In this document: positions 36,481-44,691 of the stretch, piece after piece | Numbering within the stretch: the first letter of the stretch is position 1 | How the letters are laid out: each line of letters opens with the position of its first letter | NCBI GenBank assembly: GCA_963727955.1 | Contig: CAVSII010000007.1 | Span: forward strand, 332,523 to 396,522 | Source: Bog-756 sp963727955 | GTDB taxonomy: Bacteria > Actinomycetota > Acidimicrobiia > Acidimicrobiales > RAAP-2 | Direction: 5' to 3' | Length of the DNA stretch: 64,000 nucleotides | Notes under the pieces: model-generated | The model's input: only the letters and a program-made list of their open reading frames with translations | Database searches by the model: none | Told to the model about the DNA's origin: nothing | Translations under genes and position numbers: made by a program

Positions 36481-36909
36481 TCAGAGGAAGGACAGGACGG
36501 TGGGGTCGGCCGGATCCGACCTCGGTGCGGGGTCGGACGAGCCCTGCGCCCACGCTGACCAGGCCCGATACCCGCCGATCAGGTCGGTGACCCGTCGATA
36601 GCCGAGGATCCGGAGCGAATCGGCGGCCAACGATGAGGCGAATCCTTCTGAGCAGACCACCACCACCGGCTGGTCGAACCCGGTCACCTGGGGCAGGCGG
36701 TGGCTACCGGTCGGGTCCAGCCGCCATTCGAGAACGTTGCGCTCGACCACCACGGCGCCGGGCATCTCACCCTGGTCAGCCCGCTGAGCCGCCGGACGGA
36801 TGTCGACGATCAATCCGCCGACGTCCACCACCTCGGCCAGTTGCTCGGGCCTGGTCCTCCCGATGAGCCGCCGGGACCGAGCGACCAGATCATCGGCCGT
36901 GGGGCTCAT
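36481..36909 (-). CDS. Rhodanese-like domain protein
   Basis: 142 aa single rhodanese domain. 'LIVDIRPAAQRADQGEMPGAVVVERNVLEWRLD' and the active loop 'VVVCSEGFASS' with catalytic Cys are present. Rhodaneses move sulfane sulfur to thiol acceptors. It lies 21 bp downstream of the cysteine dioxygenase gene on the same strand, a pairing consistent with cysteine and sulfane sulfur catabolism. Confidence 0.9.
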   Translation of the reverse strand: MSPTADDLVARSRRLIGRTRPEQLAEVVDVGGLIVDIRPAAQRADQGEMPGAVVVERNVLEWRLDPTGSHRLPQVTGFDQPVVVVCSEGFASSLAADSLRILGYRRVTDLIGGYRAWSAWAQGSSDPAPRSDPADPTVLSFL

Positions 36910-36930
36910 GGCCGATTCCTCCCCACCGGA

Positions 36931-37536
36931 TCAGGAGGGGTCGTGAGCGCTGGTGGCGTCGAAAGGCCCCAGGGGTGGGACGGTTTCGCTGCGCGCCCGT
37001 TCCAGGCCACCGCGGCGGTCCAGTCGGTAGTAGCTCATTGTGGAGAGCCGGGGGCCGTAGACGTGGACGCTCACAGCCTGGGCCTCCCCGTGGTTGGTCA
37101 GGTCGTGCACGTAACCCGGTGCGAACCTCCGGTGGTCGCCCGCTCCGAGGGTGCGGGTGCCGATCACTGTGGCCCCCCGGGCGCTCGATCGCACGGTTGT
37201 CTCGGTGAGGGTGCCCGACGCCATGACCAGGGCACCGCTGGAGGGGCCGTGGTCGTGGAACTCGATGGTGCCCCCGTGGGGCCAACCGATGGCCCACGCC
37301 TCGAACAGATCGGTGACGGCCAGTAGGACCCAGCGGCGCTCGGCCAGGTCGTGCAGCTCGGTGATGAACGGCGCGGCGACGGCGAAACCCTCGGCGATAG
37401 CCAGCAGATCGACCTTACGGCGCCCCCCCGGGAAGAGTAGGCGAGCGTCCCCCGGTCCAGCCGGCCGACCCGCGGAGCGGAGTGGGGACGTGACGTGACG
37501 CAGATCTGCGGCCGGACCGGGGAAGGCGATCGCCAT
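36931..37536 (-). CDS. Cysteine dioxygenase-type cupin protein
   Basis: 201 aa. 'IEFHDHGPSSGALVMASGTLTE' carries the two iron-binding His of the CDO cupin motif, and 'YVHDLTNHGEAQAVSVHVYGPRLSTM' the third His and conserved tail. CDO oxidises cysteine to cysteine sulfinate with iron and oxygen; some bacterial members act on other thiols such as 3-mercaptopropionate. Likely operon with the rhodanese downstream. An AT-rich palindrome lies 30-55 bp upstream. Confidence 0.88.
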   Translation of the reverse strand: MAIAFPGPAADLRHVTSPLRSAGRPAGPGDARLLFPGGRRKVDLLAIAEGFAVAAPFITELHDLAERRWVLLAVTDLFEAWAIGWPHGGTIEFHDHGPSSGALVMASGTLTETTVRSSARGATVIGTRTLGAGDHRRFAPGYVHDLTNHGEAQAVSVHVYGPRLSTMSYYRLDRRGGLERARSETVPPLGPFDATSAHDPS

Positions 37537-37565
37537 GTCCCCACTTTAGCAGGAAAAGCCGACCA

Positions 37566-37590
37566 ATCAAATCGAGTATATAGATTTGAT
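37566..37590 (-). promoter_or_regulatory. AT-rich inverted repeat and -10-like site before the CDO-rhodanese operon
   Basis: ATCAAATC (37566-37573) and GATTTGAT (37583-37590) are perfect inverted arms 9 bp apart in a markedly AT-rich patch. On the minus strand TATACT lies in the spacer, a good -10 candidate for the operon starting at 37536. A repressor bound to the arms would cover it. Confidence 0.55.
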
Positions 37591-37650
37591 AGGATTTAGA
37601 GGGAATTGGGTCGACGGGCGTGAGGGTGCTCCACGGAAGGACAGGGTCCT

Positions 37651-38319
37651 TCAGCCGATGTCGCAGTCGACGTCCGCTGCCGGCACTCTGCTCTGGGGCC
37701 CGGTGTCGTCGTGGCAATCGTCGAACGAGTGGGCCCGGTCGTCCGGGTCGTCCGGCTGGCGAGGCAGTCCACCACCGGACGTGACCGGGGTGGTTCCGGG
37801 CATGGCCAGGCCGAGCGCGTACCCTTCGAGAAAGGCATCGGCATCGGTGCGCCGCGGGTAGCGCTGCTCGAGCTCACGGAAACGGGGTGAGTGGTTGGGT
37901 TCGAGGAGATGGGCGAGCTCGTGGACGATGACCGCGTCGAGCACCCACGAAGGGGTGATCCGCAGTCGCTCCGATATGCGGATCTCACCGGTGGCCAGCG
38001 TGCACGACCCCCATCGCTTGGTCTGGGTCGACGACCAGCGGATGGAGGTGGGTGAAACGCCACCCAGGTAGCGGCGGCTGAGCGACATCGCCCGTTGCTC
38101 CAACAGTTCGTCGGAGGCGTGCAGGTTGGGCCGATGGCGCACCAGCCGCCCGGCCAGTTCGTCGACCATCTGGTCGCGTTCGGCACCCCTCAGATGAACG
38201 GGCACCACCACCACGATCCGGTCGCCCTCCCAGTGGGCGCCGGCCGTCTTCTTGCGTCGCTTGCTGATCCGCACCTCGACGTCCGGGTGGAACAGGGTGG
38301 GATGCTCGGTCGTCGTCAT
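37651..38319 (-). CDS. M48-like metallopeptidase (YgjP/DUF45 type)
   Basis: 222 aa. The zinc site is 'VIVHELAHLLEPNHSPRFREL' (HELAH, with the third ligand His in 'NHSPRF'), preceded by 'IRWSSTQTKRWGSCTLATGEIRIS', the DUF45 hallmark. ATG 38319 gives the normal N-terminus ('MTTTEHPTLFHPDVEVRISKR'). The last 40 residues are polar and variable. Divergent from the membrane-protein pair at 38434. Confidence 0.92.
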   Translation of the reverse strand: MTTTEHPTLFHPDVEVRISKRRKKTAGAHWEGDRIVVVVPVHLRGAERDQMVDELAGRLVRHRPNLHASDELLEQRAMSLSRRYLGGVSPTSIRWSSTQTKRWGSCTLATGEIRISERLRITPSWVLDAVIVHELAHLLEPNHSPRFRELEQRYPRRTDADAFLEGYALGLAMPGTTPVTSGGGLPRQPDDPDDRAHSFDDCHDDTGPQSRVPAADVDCDIG

Positions 38320-38433
38320 GGGGAGACACGTTATGGCCCCGCTGTGACGATCCGGTCGATAGATCACGTCGTCCCGCCTCACTCGACAGCGCCGCGAATG
38401 GGAGTGCGCAGGTAGCGACGGTACGATGGCGCC

Positions 38434-38913
38434 GTGCGCCGTTATTTCAGCCGTCGGTGCGTCGGCATGCATGTAACGCTGCTCATCCTGCTTCCGACCT
38501 TCGCCTTCCTGACCAAGTGGCAGCTCGACCGGGCCCTGGGTGGCAACACGCTGAGCTGGGCTTATACCTTCGAATGGCCCCTGTTCGCCCTGTACGCCAT
38601 ATACGTCTGGTGGCAACTCATCCACGACCAGCCCACGCCGGGTCTGCGGGGAGGTTCGACCTCCTCACGGGCGCCGTCGTCCGTCGACGGGGCGGCCGGT
38701 TCGGCCGAGGACCACGATCAGCCAGGTTGGGCCCTCACCGGCGGCCGGAAGAAGAATGTGGCCGTGGCGGCCAGCTCGGCCATCGATGCGGACACCGGTG
38801 GCCGGGGGGAGCGGTACGCGCCCCAGACGCCAGAGGAGGCGGCGGCGCTGGCCCGCTACAACCGCTACCTGGCCGAGCTCAACGCAGCTGACGCCGACTC
38901 CTCCCGTCGATGA
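38434..38913 (+). CDS. Conserved actinobacterial membrane protein
   Basis: 159 aa. Two hydrophobic segments ('HVTLLILLPTFAFLTKWQL' and 'YTFEWPLFALYAIYVWWQL') are followed by a polar, disordered-looking tail. The arrangement 'FLTKWQLDRALGGNTLSWAYTFEWP' is recurrent in actinobacteria, usually beside a DUF3817 gene, with unknown role. Its stop overlaps the next start (ATGA), so the two are coupled. Confidence 0.72.
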   Translation: MRRYFSRRCVGMHVTLLILLPTFAFLTKWQLDRALGGNTLSWAYTFEWPLFALYAIYVWWQLIHDQPTPGLRGGSTSSRAPSSVDGAAGSAEDHDQPGWALTGGRKKNVAVAASSAIDADTGGRGERYAPQTPEEAAALARYNRYLAELNAADADSSRR

Positions 38914-39356
38914 GCGGACCTTCGCCCGAGGCCCGGCGACTGGGGCGACCGTCGCTGTCGCGGTTGTTCGACCGAGGTATGGAGGGGGCCCTGATCCGCT
39001 ACCGGGTGATGACCTTCATCGTGGGGTCTGCTTTGATCGTCCTGGTCTTTCTCGGGGTGCCGCTGCAGATCTGGGGACACTTCGATCTGGTGGCCAAGGT
39101 GGAAGGCACCATCCACGGTTACCTCTACCTGGTGTACCTCTTTTCGGCGGCCGACGTGGCCCGGCGGGCCCACTGGCGGATCGGCCGGATACTGGCCGTG
39201 GTCCTGTCCGGCTTCGTTCCCTTTCTGGCCTTCATCGTCGAGCACCGGGTCTACCGCCAGATGCAGGAGGAGTGGGTGGTCGACGCCTCGGGCACTGCGG
39301 TCGAGGTCGTCGACCAGCCGACGGAAGTCACCGGCACGGTAGGGGAGCAGAGCTGA
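38910..39356 (+). CDS. DUF3817 domain-containing membrane protein
   Basis: 148 aa. 'IRYRVMTFIVGSALIVLVFLGVPLQIWG', 'VEGTIHGYLYLVYLFSAADVARRAHW' and 'FVPFLAFIVEHRVYRQ' are the DUF3817 signature, with three membrane segments. Function unknown. Coupled to the upstream gene through the ATGA overlap. Confidence 0.88.
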   Translation: MSGPSPEARRLGRPSLSRLFDRGMEGALIRYRVMTFIVGSALIVLVFLGVPLQIWGHFDLVAKVEGTIHGYLYLVYLFSAADVARRAHWRIGRILAVVLSGFVPFLAFIVEHRVYRQMQEEWVVDASGTAVEVVDQPTEVTGTVGEQS

Positions 39357-39366
39357 GCGAGGTTCC

Positions 39367-41092
39367 TCAGCGCGCCCCACGCAGGAGCGTTCCCGGACGT
39401 GTCCCGGTTTCCTTTCCGTCGGCGAACGTGGTGACTCCCGATTTGATGGTCTCGACGTAGCCGGAGGCGTCCTGGAGCAGTCGACTTCCGCCGGCCGGCA
39501 GATCACGTACGACCATCGGATTTCCCATCTGCAGGTTGTCGTAATCGATGAGGTTGAGATCGGCCACTGCGCCCACCTCGATGGTGCCCCTGTCGCCGAG
39601 TCCGTAGAGACGGGCCGTGTCGTGGGTCTGCTTCTTGACGATCCACTCCACGGGGATGCGATCGCCCCGCGTCCGGTCGCGTGTCCAGTGGGTGAGCATG
39701 AAGGTGGGTTGGGAGGCGTCGCAGATGACACCGCAATGGGCTCCACCGTCACCGAGTCCGGCAGCGGCGCGGGGATGGAGGAGCATCTCCCGTGCCGGCT
39801 CGAGGTCGCCGTTCGAGTAATTGAGGATAGGAACGTAGAGCAGGCCGCGCCCCTCATCCTCGAGCATGGCGTCGTAGGCGACGGACAGCGGGTCGCGTCC
39901 CGTGCGGCCGGCGATCCCGGCCAACGACCGCTCCGGGCCCGGTTCGTAGTCGGGGGGGTTTCCCAGCGTGAAAGTGGTGCGGAAACGCCTGGTTCATGCG
40001 CTCGGCGGTGGCCGGGTCGGGCACCCACTCCTCGATCGAGCGACGAACGGCGGCATCACGGAGGGCGTCAACCAGGCCCTCCGGTGGGAGCCCCCTGGCC
40101 TGCAACTCCTGGTAGGCGGGGATCTGGTCGAAGAGCGAATAGGTGGTGAAGTGCCCCGACAGGAGACCGAAGCCGCGCCCGGCCACCTGTGGCCACAGGT
40201 CTGCCCCGTCGGCGACGGCCCGTAACGATTCTTCCATCAGATCCCGCCAGAGGTCAGGGGCGTCGTCCACCTGGACGAGGGCGAAGGTCACGGGGCGGTG
40301 GATGGCGGCGGACAGACGCCTCATCCAGTCGACTTCTTTTTTCGGATTGATGATGTCCTCACCGGCCACTCCCGCCGGCGCCAGTTCGAAGATCCCGGCA
40401 CCGAGCTCGCCGAGCGCCTCGCCGATGCCGAACAGCTCGTCCTCGGTGGCGTAGGTGCCCGGAACCGGTTCGCCGTCGATGGCCAGGTGGGCGAGCGTCC
40501 GAGAGGTCGAGAAACCGAGAGCTCCAGCAGCGATGGCGTTCTTGACCAATTGCTTCATGGCCTCGATGTCCTCGGGTGTCGCAGGTTCGTTGCGGGCACC
40601 GCGGTCACCCATGACGTAGGAACGCACGGCGCCGTGGGCGATCTGGGTTCCCACGTCCATGGTCCACTTGCGTTGATCGAGGCAGTCGAGGTATTCCGGA
40701 AAGGTCTCCCACCCCCACTGCATGCCTTCGGCCAGAGCGCTGCCGGGTATGTCCTCGACGCCCTCCATCAGGCCGATCAGCCAGTCGTGACGATCGGGGC
40801 GGGCCGGTGCGAAGCCCACGCCACAATTGCCGGTGACGACGGTAGTGACGCCGTGCGAGCTGCTGGGGGCCAACACCTCGTCCCAGGTGGCCTGACCGTC
40901 ATAGTGGGTGTGCACGTCCACCCACCCGGGGGTAACCAGTAGTCCGTCGGCGTCGACGGTTCGGTTGGCCGCTTCGCCGGCAAAGGATCCGACGCCACTG
41001 ATATGCCCCCGGTCGATGGTCACGTCAGCGGTCCGGGCCGGTTTACCCGTGCCGTCGACCAGCGTTCCCCCTCGGATGACCAGATCGTGCAT
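39367..41092 (-). pseudogene. N-acyl-D-amino-acid deacylase-like amidohydrolase, frameshifted near 39983-39989
   Basis: ATG 41092, after GGGGGAGG, begins 'MHDLVIRGGTLVDGTGKPAR'; 'TPGWVDVHTHYDGQATWDEVL' holds the HxH metal pair. The first frame reads well to 'AERMNQAF' and then becomes nonsense. In the next frame the protein resumes at once ('TLGNPPDYEPGPERSLAGIAGR', 'GLGDGGAHCGVICDASQPTF', 'GAVADLNLIDYDNLQM') to the stop at 39367. Dropping one base from the AAA run at 39983-39985 joins them into about 575 aa. The product would be a D-aminoacylase-type zinc hydrolase. Confidence 0.9.
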
Positions 41093-41191
41093 CGTCGCCT
41101 CCCCCTTTAACTGCGTCCCCCGATGGTGGCACGGACCGGCTTCTCGCGCAATGAAGGAGCACTGGCCCGTCAACGCCTGATGAAGCCGCAA

Positions 41192-41614
41192 TCAGGCGGG
41201 CGGGAGAGAATAGGTCACCTGGGCCTTGGCCACCACGGGCTCAGAGCCGATCGAGTACATGGCCACGTCGGCCACCCCCAATCGTTTACCGAGCTTGAGA
41301 AGCTTCCCCACGGCGATCACGTCGACCATGGCCGATCGGCGTAGGAAGTCGATGTGCAGACTGGTCGTAACCGACAGGGCCACCGGTCCGATCTGGCCGA
41401 CGATGACCAGCCAAGCGGCGGTGTCGGCCAGCGCCATCAGCGAAGGGCCGGAGACCGTGCCGCCGGGGCGACTGGCGGCCATGTTGATGGGCAGTCGCAC
41501 CGTGACCGTGTCGGCCGTGATCGCCTCTACGACGTAGGGGATAGGGGTGCCCGGAAAGGCGTCGCGCAGAAAGTCCTGCAGCTCGTGGGCACTCATGGCG
41601 GGGCGAGCGGTCAT
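41192..41614 (-). CDS. PaaI-like hot-dog thioesterase
   Basis: About 140 aa. 'RPGGTVSGPSLMALADTAAWLVIVGQIG' is the conserved PaaI-type helix and active-site region, followed by 'VTTSLHIDFLRRSAMVDVIAVGKLLKLGKRLGVADVAMYS'. It hydrolyses acyl-CoA thioesters of unknown chain type. Starts at ATG 41614 or ATG 41596 are both acceptable. Divergent from the CysQ-like gene. Confidence 0.87.
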   Translation of the reverse strand: MTARPAMSAHELQDFLRDAFPGTPIPYVVEAITADTVTVRLPINMAASRPGGTVSGPSLMALADTAAWLVIVGQIGPVALSVTTSLHIDFLRRSAMVDVIAVGKLLKLGKRLGVADVAMYSIGSEPVVAKAQVTYSLPPA

Positions 41615-41737
41615 AGCCCCGAGCAGCGTAGTCAGGGTGGTGACGGCGCAGTATCCCCTCATGGGCGTCACCCCGGTTGGCGTCGTGCAGACTGGGGGAC
41701 CTGGATGGCTATGTAGCCGGAGGGGACGGACAGAGAC

Positions 41738-42496
41738 GTGTACACAAACTTGAGTGATTCACATCGGTCGGCGACCGAGCTGGCTCACGAGGCCGGGGTC
41801 AAGCTGATGGAGCTTCGCCAGGGGCAACCCGCAGGGGAATCGCTGGGGAAAGAGGGCGATCAACTCTCGCACCAGCTCCTCATGGAGCGCCTCGGCCAGA
41901 TGTTTCCGTCCGATCGCATCCGGTCGGAAGAGGCCCTTCTGGCCGAGCACCTCGACGATCCGGGGGGTCGGGTGTGGATCATCGATCCGCTCGACGGCAC
42001 TCGCGAATTTTCGGAGGGTCGCGAGGACTGGGCGGTCCACGTTGCCCTGGCCATCGACGGCGAACCGGTGGTGGGGGCCGTGGCCTTGCCAGCGCTGGGC
42101 ATGGTCCTGGGAACGGAGAATCCTCCGGCGCTGTCCCCGGTGGCCACCGTTCCCCGCATCGTGATCAGTCGCAGCCGGCCACCCGACTTCATCCCCGCCG
42201 TGGCCGAGCGCCTGGGTGCCCGCACGATCACCATGGGATCGGCCGGAGCGAAGATCGCCGCCGTCATCCGGGGTGAGGCGGAGATCTACCTTCATGCCGG
42301 GGGCCAGTACGAGTGGGATTCGGCCGCGCCGGTGGCGGTGGCATTGGCCAGCGGCCTTCATGCCCGTCGGCTCGACGGAAGCCCCTTGCGTTATTCCCAA
42401 CCCGATCCCTACCTCCCCGATCTGGTGGTGTGCCACCCCTCATTGGCCGAGGCGGTGACCGACGCTCTGGTGGCGGCCGGCGTTTCGGGACCATGA
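41738..42496 (+). CDS. Inositol-monophosphatase-family phosphatase, CysQ-like
   Basis: 252 aa. Metal ligands lie in 'IRSEEALL', 'VWIIDPLDGTREFSEGREDWAVHVAL' and 'GGQYEWDSAAPVAVALASG', the IMPase/CysQ motif set. 'DPLDGTREF' favours 3'(2'),5'-bisphosphate nucleotidase (CysQ), which removes PAP from sulfate assimilation; inositol phosphatase activity is the alternative. GTG 41738 start. Confidence 0.9.
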   Translation: MYTNLSDSHRSATELAHEAGVKLMELRQGQPAGESLGKEGDQLSHQLLMERLGQMFPSDRIRSEEALLAEHLDDPGGRVWIIDPLDGTREFSEGREDWAVHVALAIDGEPVVGAVALPALGMVLGTENPPALSPVATVPRIVISRSRPPDFIPAVAERLGARTITMGSAGAKIAAVIRGEAEIYLHAGGQYEWDSAAPVAVALASGLHARRLDGSPLRYSQPDPYLPDLVVCHPSLAEAVTDALVAAGVSGP

Positions 42497-42574
42497 CCGC
42501 GGACAGGTTCGGGGACCACCACCTCCTGCCGGACGGTGCCCACACGGCAAGCACGACGAAAGACAGACGGAGAG

Positions 42575-43783
42575 ATGACAATGAGCCCTGAGGAACAGGG
42601 GAAGCCGGGACGCGCTCCGGACGTGTTCGAGCCGGCGCGTCTCGGACCCCTGACTCTCAAGAACCGGATCATCAAGGCGGCCACCTTCGAGGGGGCCACA
42701 CCCAAGGGTGTCATCAGCGACACCTTGATCGAATTCCATCGGACCATGGCCTCCGGCGGCGTGGCCATGACAACGGTGGCCTACTTGGCCGTCTCACCCG
42801 AAGGGCGGACCGATCGCCATTGTGCAGTGCTCGGGGGTGAGACGGCGGACGGTCTCCGTCGGCTGACCGAAGCGGTACACGACGCCGGGGCCAAAGCGTC
42901 GGCGCAGATCGGGCACGCCGGACCGGTGGCCAACGGGCGCTCGAACGGATCGCCAGCCCTGGCTCCGTCGCGGCAGCTGAGTCCGGCCGGCTCACTGACC
43001 CACGCGGTATCGGAGGATGACATCACCCGCATCACCGAGGCGTACCGTCTGGGCGCGAAAACGGCTGTCGAAGCCGGATTCGATTGCATCGAGATCCACC
43101 TGGGCCACAACTACCTGCTGAGCGCATTCCTCAGTCCCAAGCTCAACCACCGGCACGACCGGTGGGGAGGGAGCCTCGAGAACCGGGCCCGCTTTCCGCG
43201 CCAGGTGGTGGAGGCGGTGAAGGAGTCTGTCGGAGACCAGGTGGCGGTGACGGCCAAGCTCAACATGGCCGACGGGGTAGACGGCGGATTCTGGCTGGAG
43301 GAGAGCCTCGAGTTCGCCGGCATACTGGAGAACGACGGCCATCTCGATGCTCTGGAGCTGACCGGGGGCAGCTCGCTATCCAATCCCATGTACCTCTTCC
43401 GGGGGGAGGCACCACGTCGTGAGTTTGCCGCCACCCTGCCCCGCCCGTTGCGGGCCGGGTTCCGTCTGGTTGGGTCGAGGTTCCTTCGAGAGTACCCGTT
43501 CGAGGAGGCTTTCTTCCTGCCCTACGCCCGCCAGTTCGTAGGGGCGCTGAGGTTGCCCCTGATCCTGCTCGGCGGGGTAAACCAATTGGAAACTGCGACG
43601 AGCGCGATGACCGAGGGATTCTCATTTGTGGCCATGGCCCGGGCTCTGTTGCGCGAGCCGAACCTGGTCAATCGGTGGGAGAAGGGGGATGCCTCAGACG
43701 GGCTTTGCATTCACTGCAACAAGTGCATGCCGACCATCTACAGCGGCACCCGCTGCGTCCTCGTTGCGGAGCAACCCGGATAG
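42575..43783 (+). CDS. NADH:flavin oxidoreductase (Old Yellow Enzyme family) with C-terminal CxxCxxC cluster
   Basis: 402 aa. FMN-barrel motifs 'LGPLTLKNRIIKAATFEG', 'SAQIGHAGPVANGR', 'GFDCIEIHLGHNYLLSAFLSPKLNHR', 'DRWGGSLENRARF' and 'EGFSFVAMARALLREP' are present. At the end 'CIHCNKCM' plus 'GTRC' resembles the [4Fe-4S] cysteine set of 2,4-dienoyl-CoA reductases, but the FAD/NAD domain that normally follows is absent. ATG 42575 or ATG 42581 is the start; GGAG suits 42581. Confidence 0.93.
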   Translation: MTMSPEEQGKPGRAPDVFEPARLGPLTLKNRIIKAATFEGATPKGVISDTLIEFHRTMASGGVAMTTVAYLAVSPEGRTDRHCAVLGGETADGLRRLTEAVHDAGAKASAQIGHAGPVANGRSNGSPALAPSRQLSPAGSLTHAVSEDDITRITEAYRLGAKTAVEAGFDCIEIHLGHNYLLSAFLSPKLNHRHDRWGGSLENRARFPRQVVEAVKESVGDQVAVTAKLNMADGVDGGFWLEESLEFAGILENDGHLDALELTGGSSLSNPMYLFRGEAPRREFAATLPRPLRAGFRLVGSRFLREYPFEEAFFLPYARQFVGALRLPLILLGGVNQLETATSAMTEGFSFVAMARALLREPNLVNRWEKGDASDGLCIHCNKCMPTIYSGTRCVLVAEQPG

Positions 43784-43806
43784 GGCGGCGGTTCAGATCC
43801 ACCCGG

Positions 43807-44166
43807 TCACAAGACGTCGTCACCATCTTCGGTGTCGTCGGCGTCCGGCACTTCCGGTTGGTCGAGATCCCAACCGTCGAGGTCTGAGCGGCGGGAGCGG
43901 CTCTGGGATGAAGGGGCGCCGAGCCCATCAGGATCATCCAGTCCCCCGCTCAGTACGGCGATGGACTCGGGGTCGTCCAGCTCGACACCAGCCTCTTCGA
44001 GCTCCCGCTCGTCTGTCATCAGCGTCGGGTCGAGAGAGGGGTCGAGCTCGACATCCTCGAGGAAGTCAGGGTCGAGCTGGTCGGCGTTATCGAACGCCTC
44101 ATCACCCTGCTCGAAGGCCTCCGTACCCGACGGCTCGTCGGGTGACCAATCACCGCTATCGCTCAT
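43807..44166 (-). CDS. Small acidic protein, unknown function
   Basis: 119 aa, very rich in Asp and Glu ('LDPDFLEDVELDPSLDPTL', 'DERELEEAGVELDDPESIAVL') with no hydrophobic segment; probably disordered in part. ATG 44166 follows GGAGAGCAG. Similar acidic proteins are common in actinobacteria without known roles. It ends next to the Old Yellow Enzyme gene, convergent with it. Confidence 0.6.
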   Translation of the reverse strand: MSDSGDWSPDEPSGTEAFEQGDEAFDNADQLDPDFLEDVELDPSLDPTLMTDERELEEAGVELDDPESIAVLSGGLDDPDGLGAPSSQSRSRRSDLDGWDLDQPEVPDADDTEDGDDVL

Positions 44167-44333
44167 CGTCTGCTCTCCATCGCTCTCTCGCGGGGTCATT
44201 ACCAGGCCCACCGCTAGCCAAACCCGGGTGTCCTCCCGCTCAAGTGACCGGTTGGACCCCCTGCAGAGTAGGGCGACGGGGCAGTGGCCGATGTCAGAAG
44301 ATCACCCAGACGTAGAATCAGAGCTTCCGACAA

Positions 44334-44406
44334 GCCCACGTAGCTCAGGGGATAGAGCACTCGTTTCCTAAATGAGGTGTCGCAGGTTCAAATCCTGCCG
44401 TGGGCG
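44334..44406 (+). tRNA. tRNA-Arg (anticodon CCU)
   Basis: A full cloverleaf: acceptor GCCCACG (44334-44340) pairs with CGTGGGC (44399-44405); D-arm GCTC...GAGC; anticodon stem CTCGT/ATGAG with loop TTCCTAA, anticodon CCT; T-arm GCAGG-TTCAAAT-CCTGC. Discriminator G at 44406, and no encoded CCA. Its 3' part is duplicated at 49615, marking an integration site. Confidence 0.95.
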
Positions 44407-44427
44407 CCTTGTGATGTCGCGAGGGGA
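44396..44427 (+). repeat. Left att-like direct repeat (tRNA-Arg 3' end)
   Basis: Starts TGCCGTGGGCGCCTTGTGA in the tRNA T-arm/acceptor stem and runs 21 bp beyond its discriminator base. Matches 49615-49646 except one T/C difference. Confidence 0.8.
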
Positions 44428-44444
44428 TAGGTGATAAGTGGGGT

Positions 44445-44592
44445 AGAAACGTCCGCCTGAGCCCCTATTCGTCCCCTCCTCGGCCATCAAAGGGAAGGGA
44501 TAAACGCCCTAGAAACGTCCGTCTGAGTCCTTTTCTCCCAGTTCTCCCTAAATCGTCAAAGGGAAGGTACATTTCCCCAAAACGTCCGCTGA
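44445..44592. repeat. Imperfect direct repeats of about 67 bp beside the tRNA
   Basis: AGAAACGTCCG(C/T)CTGAG occurs at 44445 and 44511, and a shorter AAAACGTCCGCTGA at 44579; TCAAAGGGAAGG occurs at 44487 and 44556. The repeats start just inside the left att copy, where integrase arm-binding sites would lie. No gene overlaps them. Confidence 0.65.
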
Positions 44593-44691
44593 TCAAAATC
44601 CTGGCGACCGAGCCACTTGACTAACGCGTAGAAGGGCTAGTACACCCTATCCGTCAGCCCCTAGCCCTAGACGCGTTCGAGGCGGAGCGAG

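Noticed and set aside
39975..39995. Programmed ribosomal frameshift in the D-aminoacylase-like gene
   Set aside because: The site (AAA/TTT run of three) is not a good slippery heptamer, the family is not known to use frameshifting, and many similar indels occur in the window.
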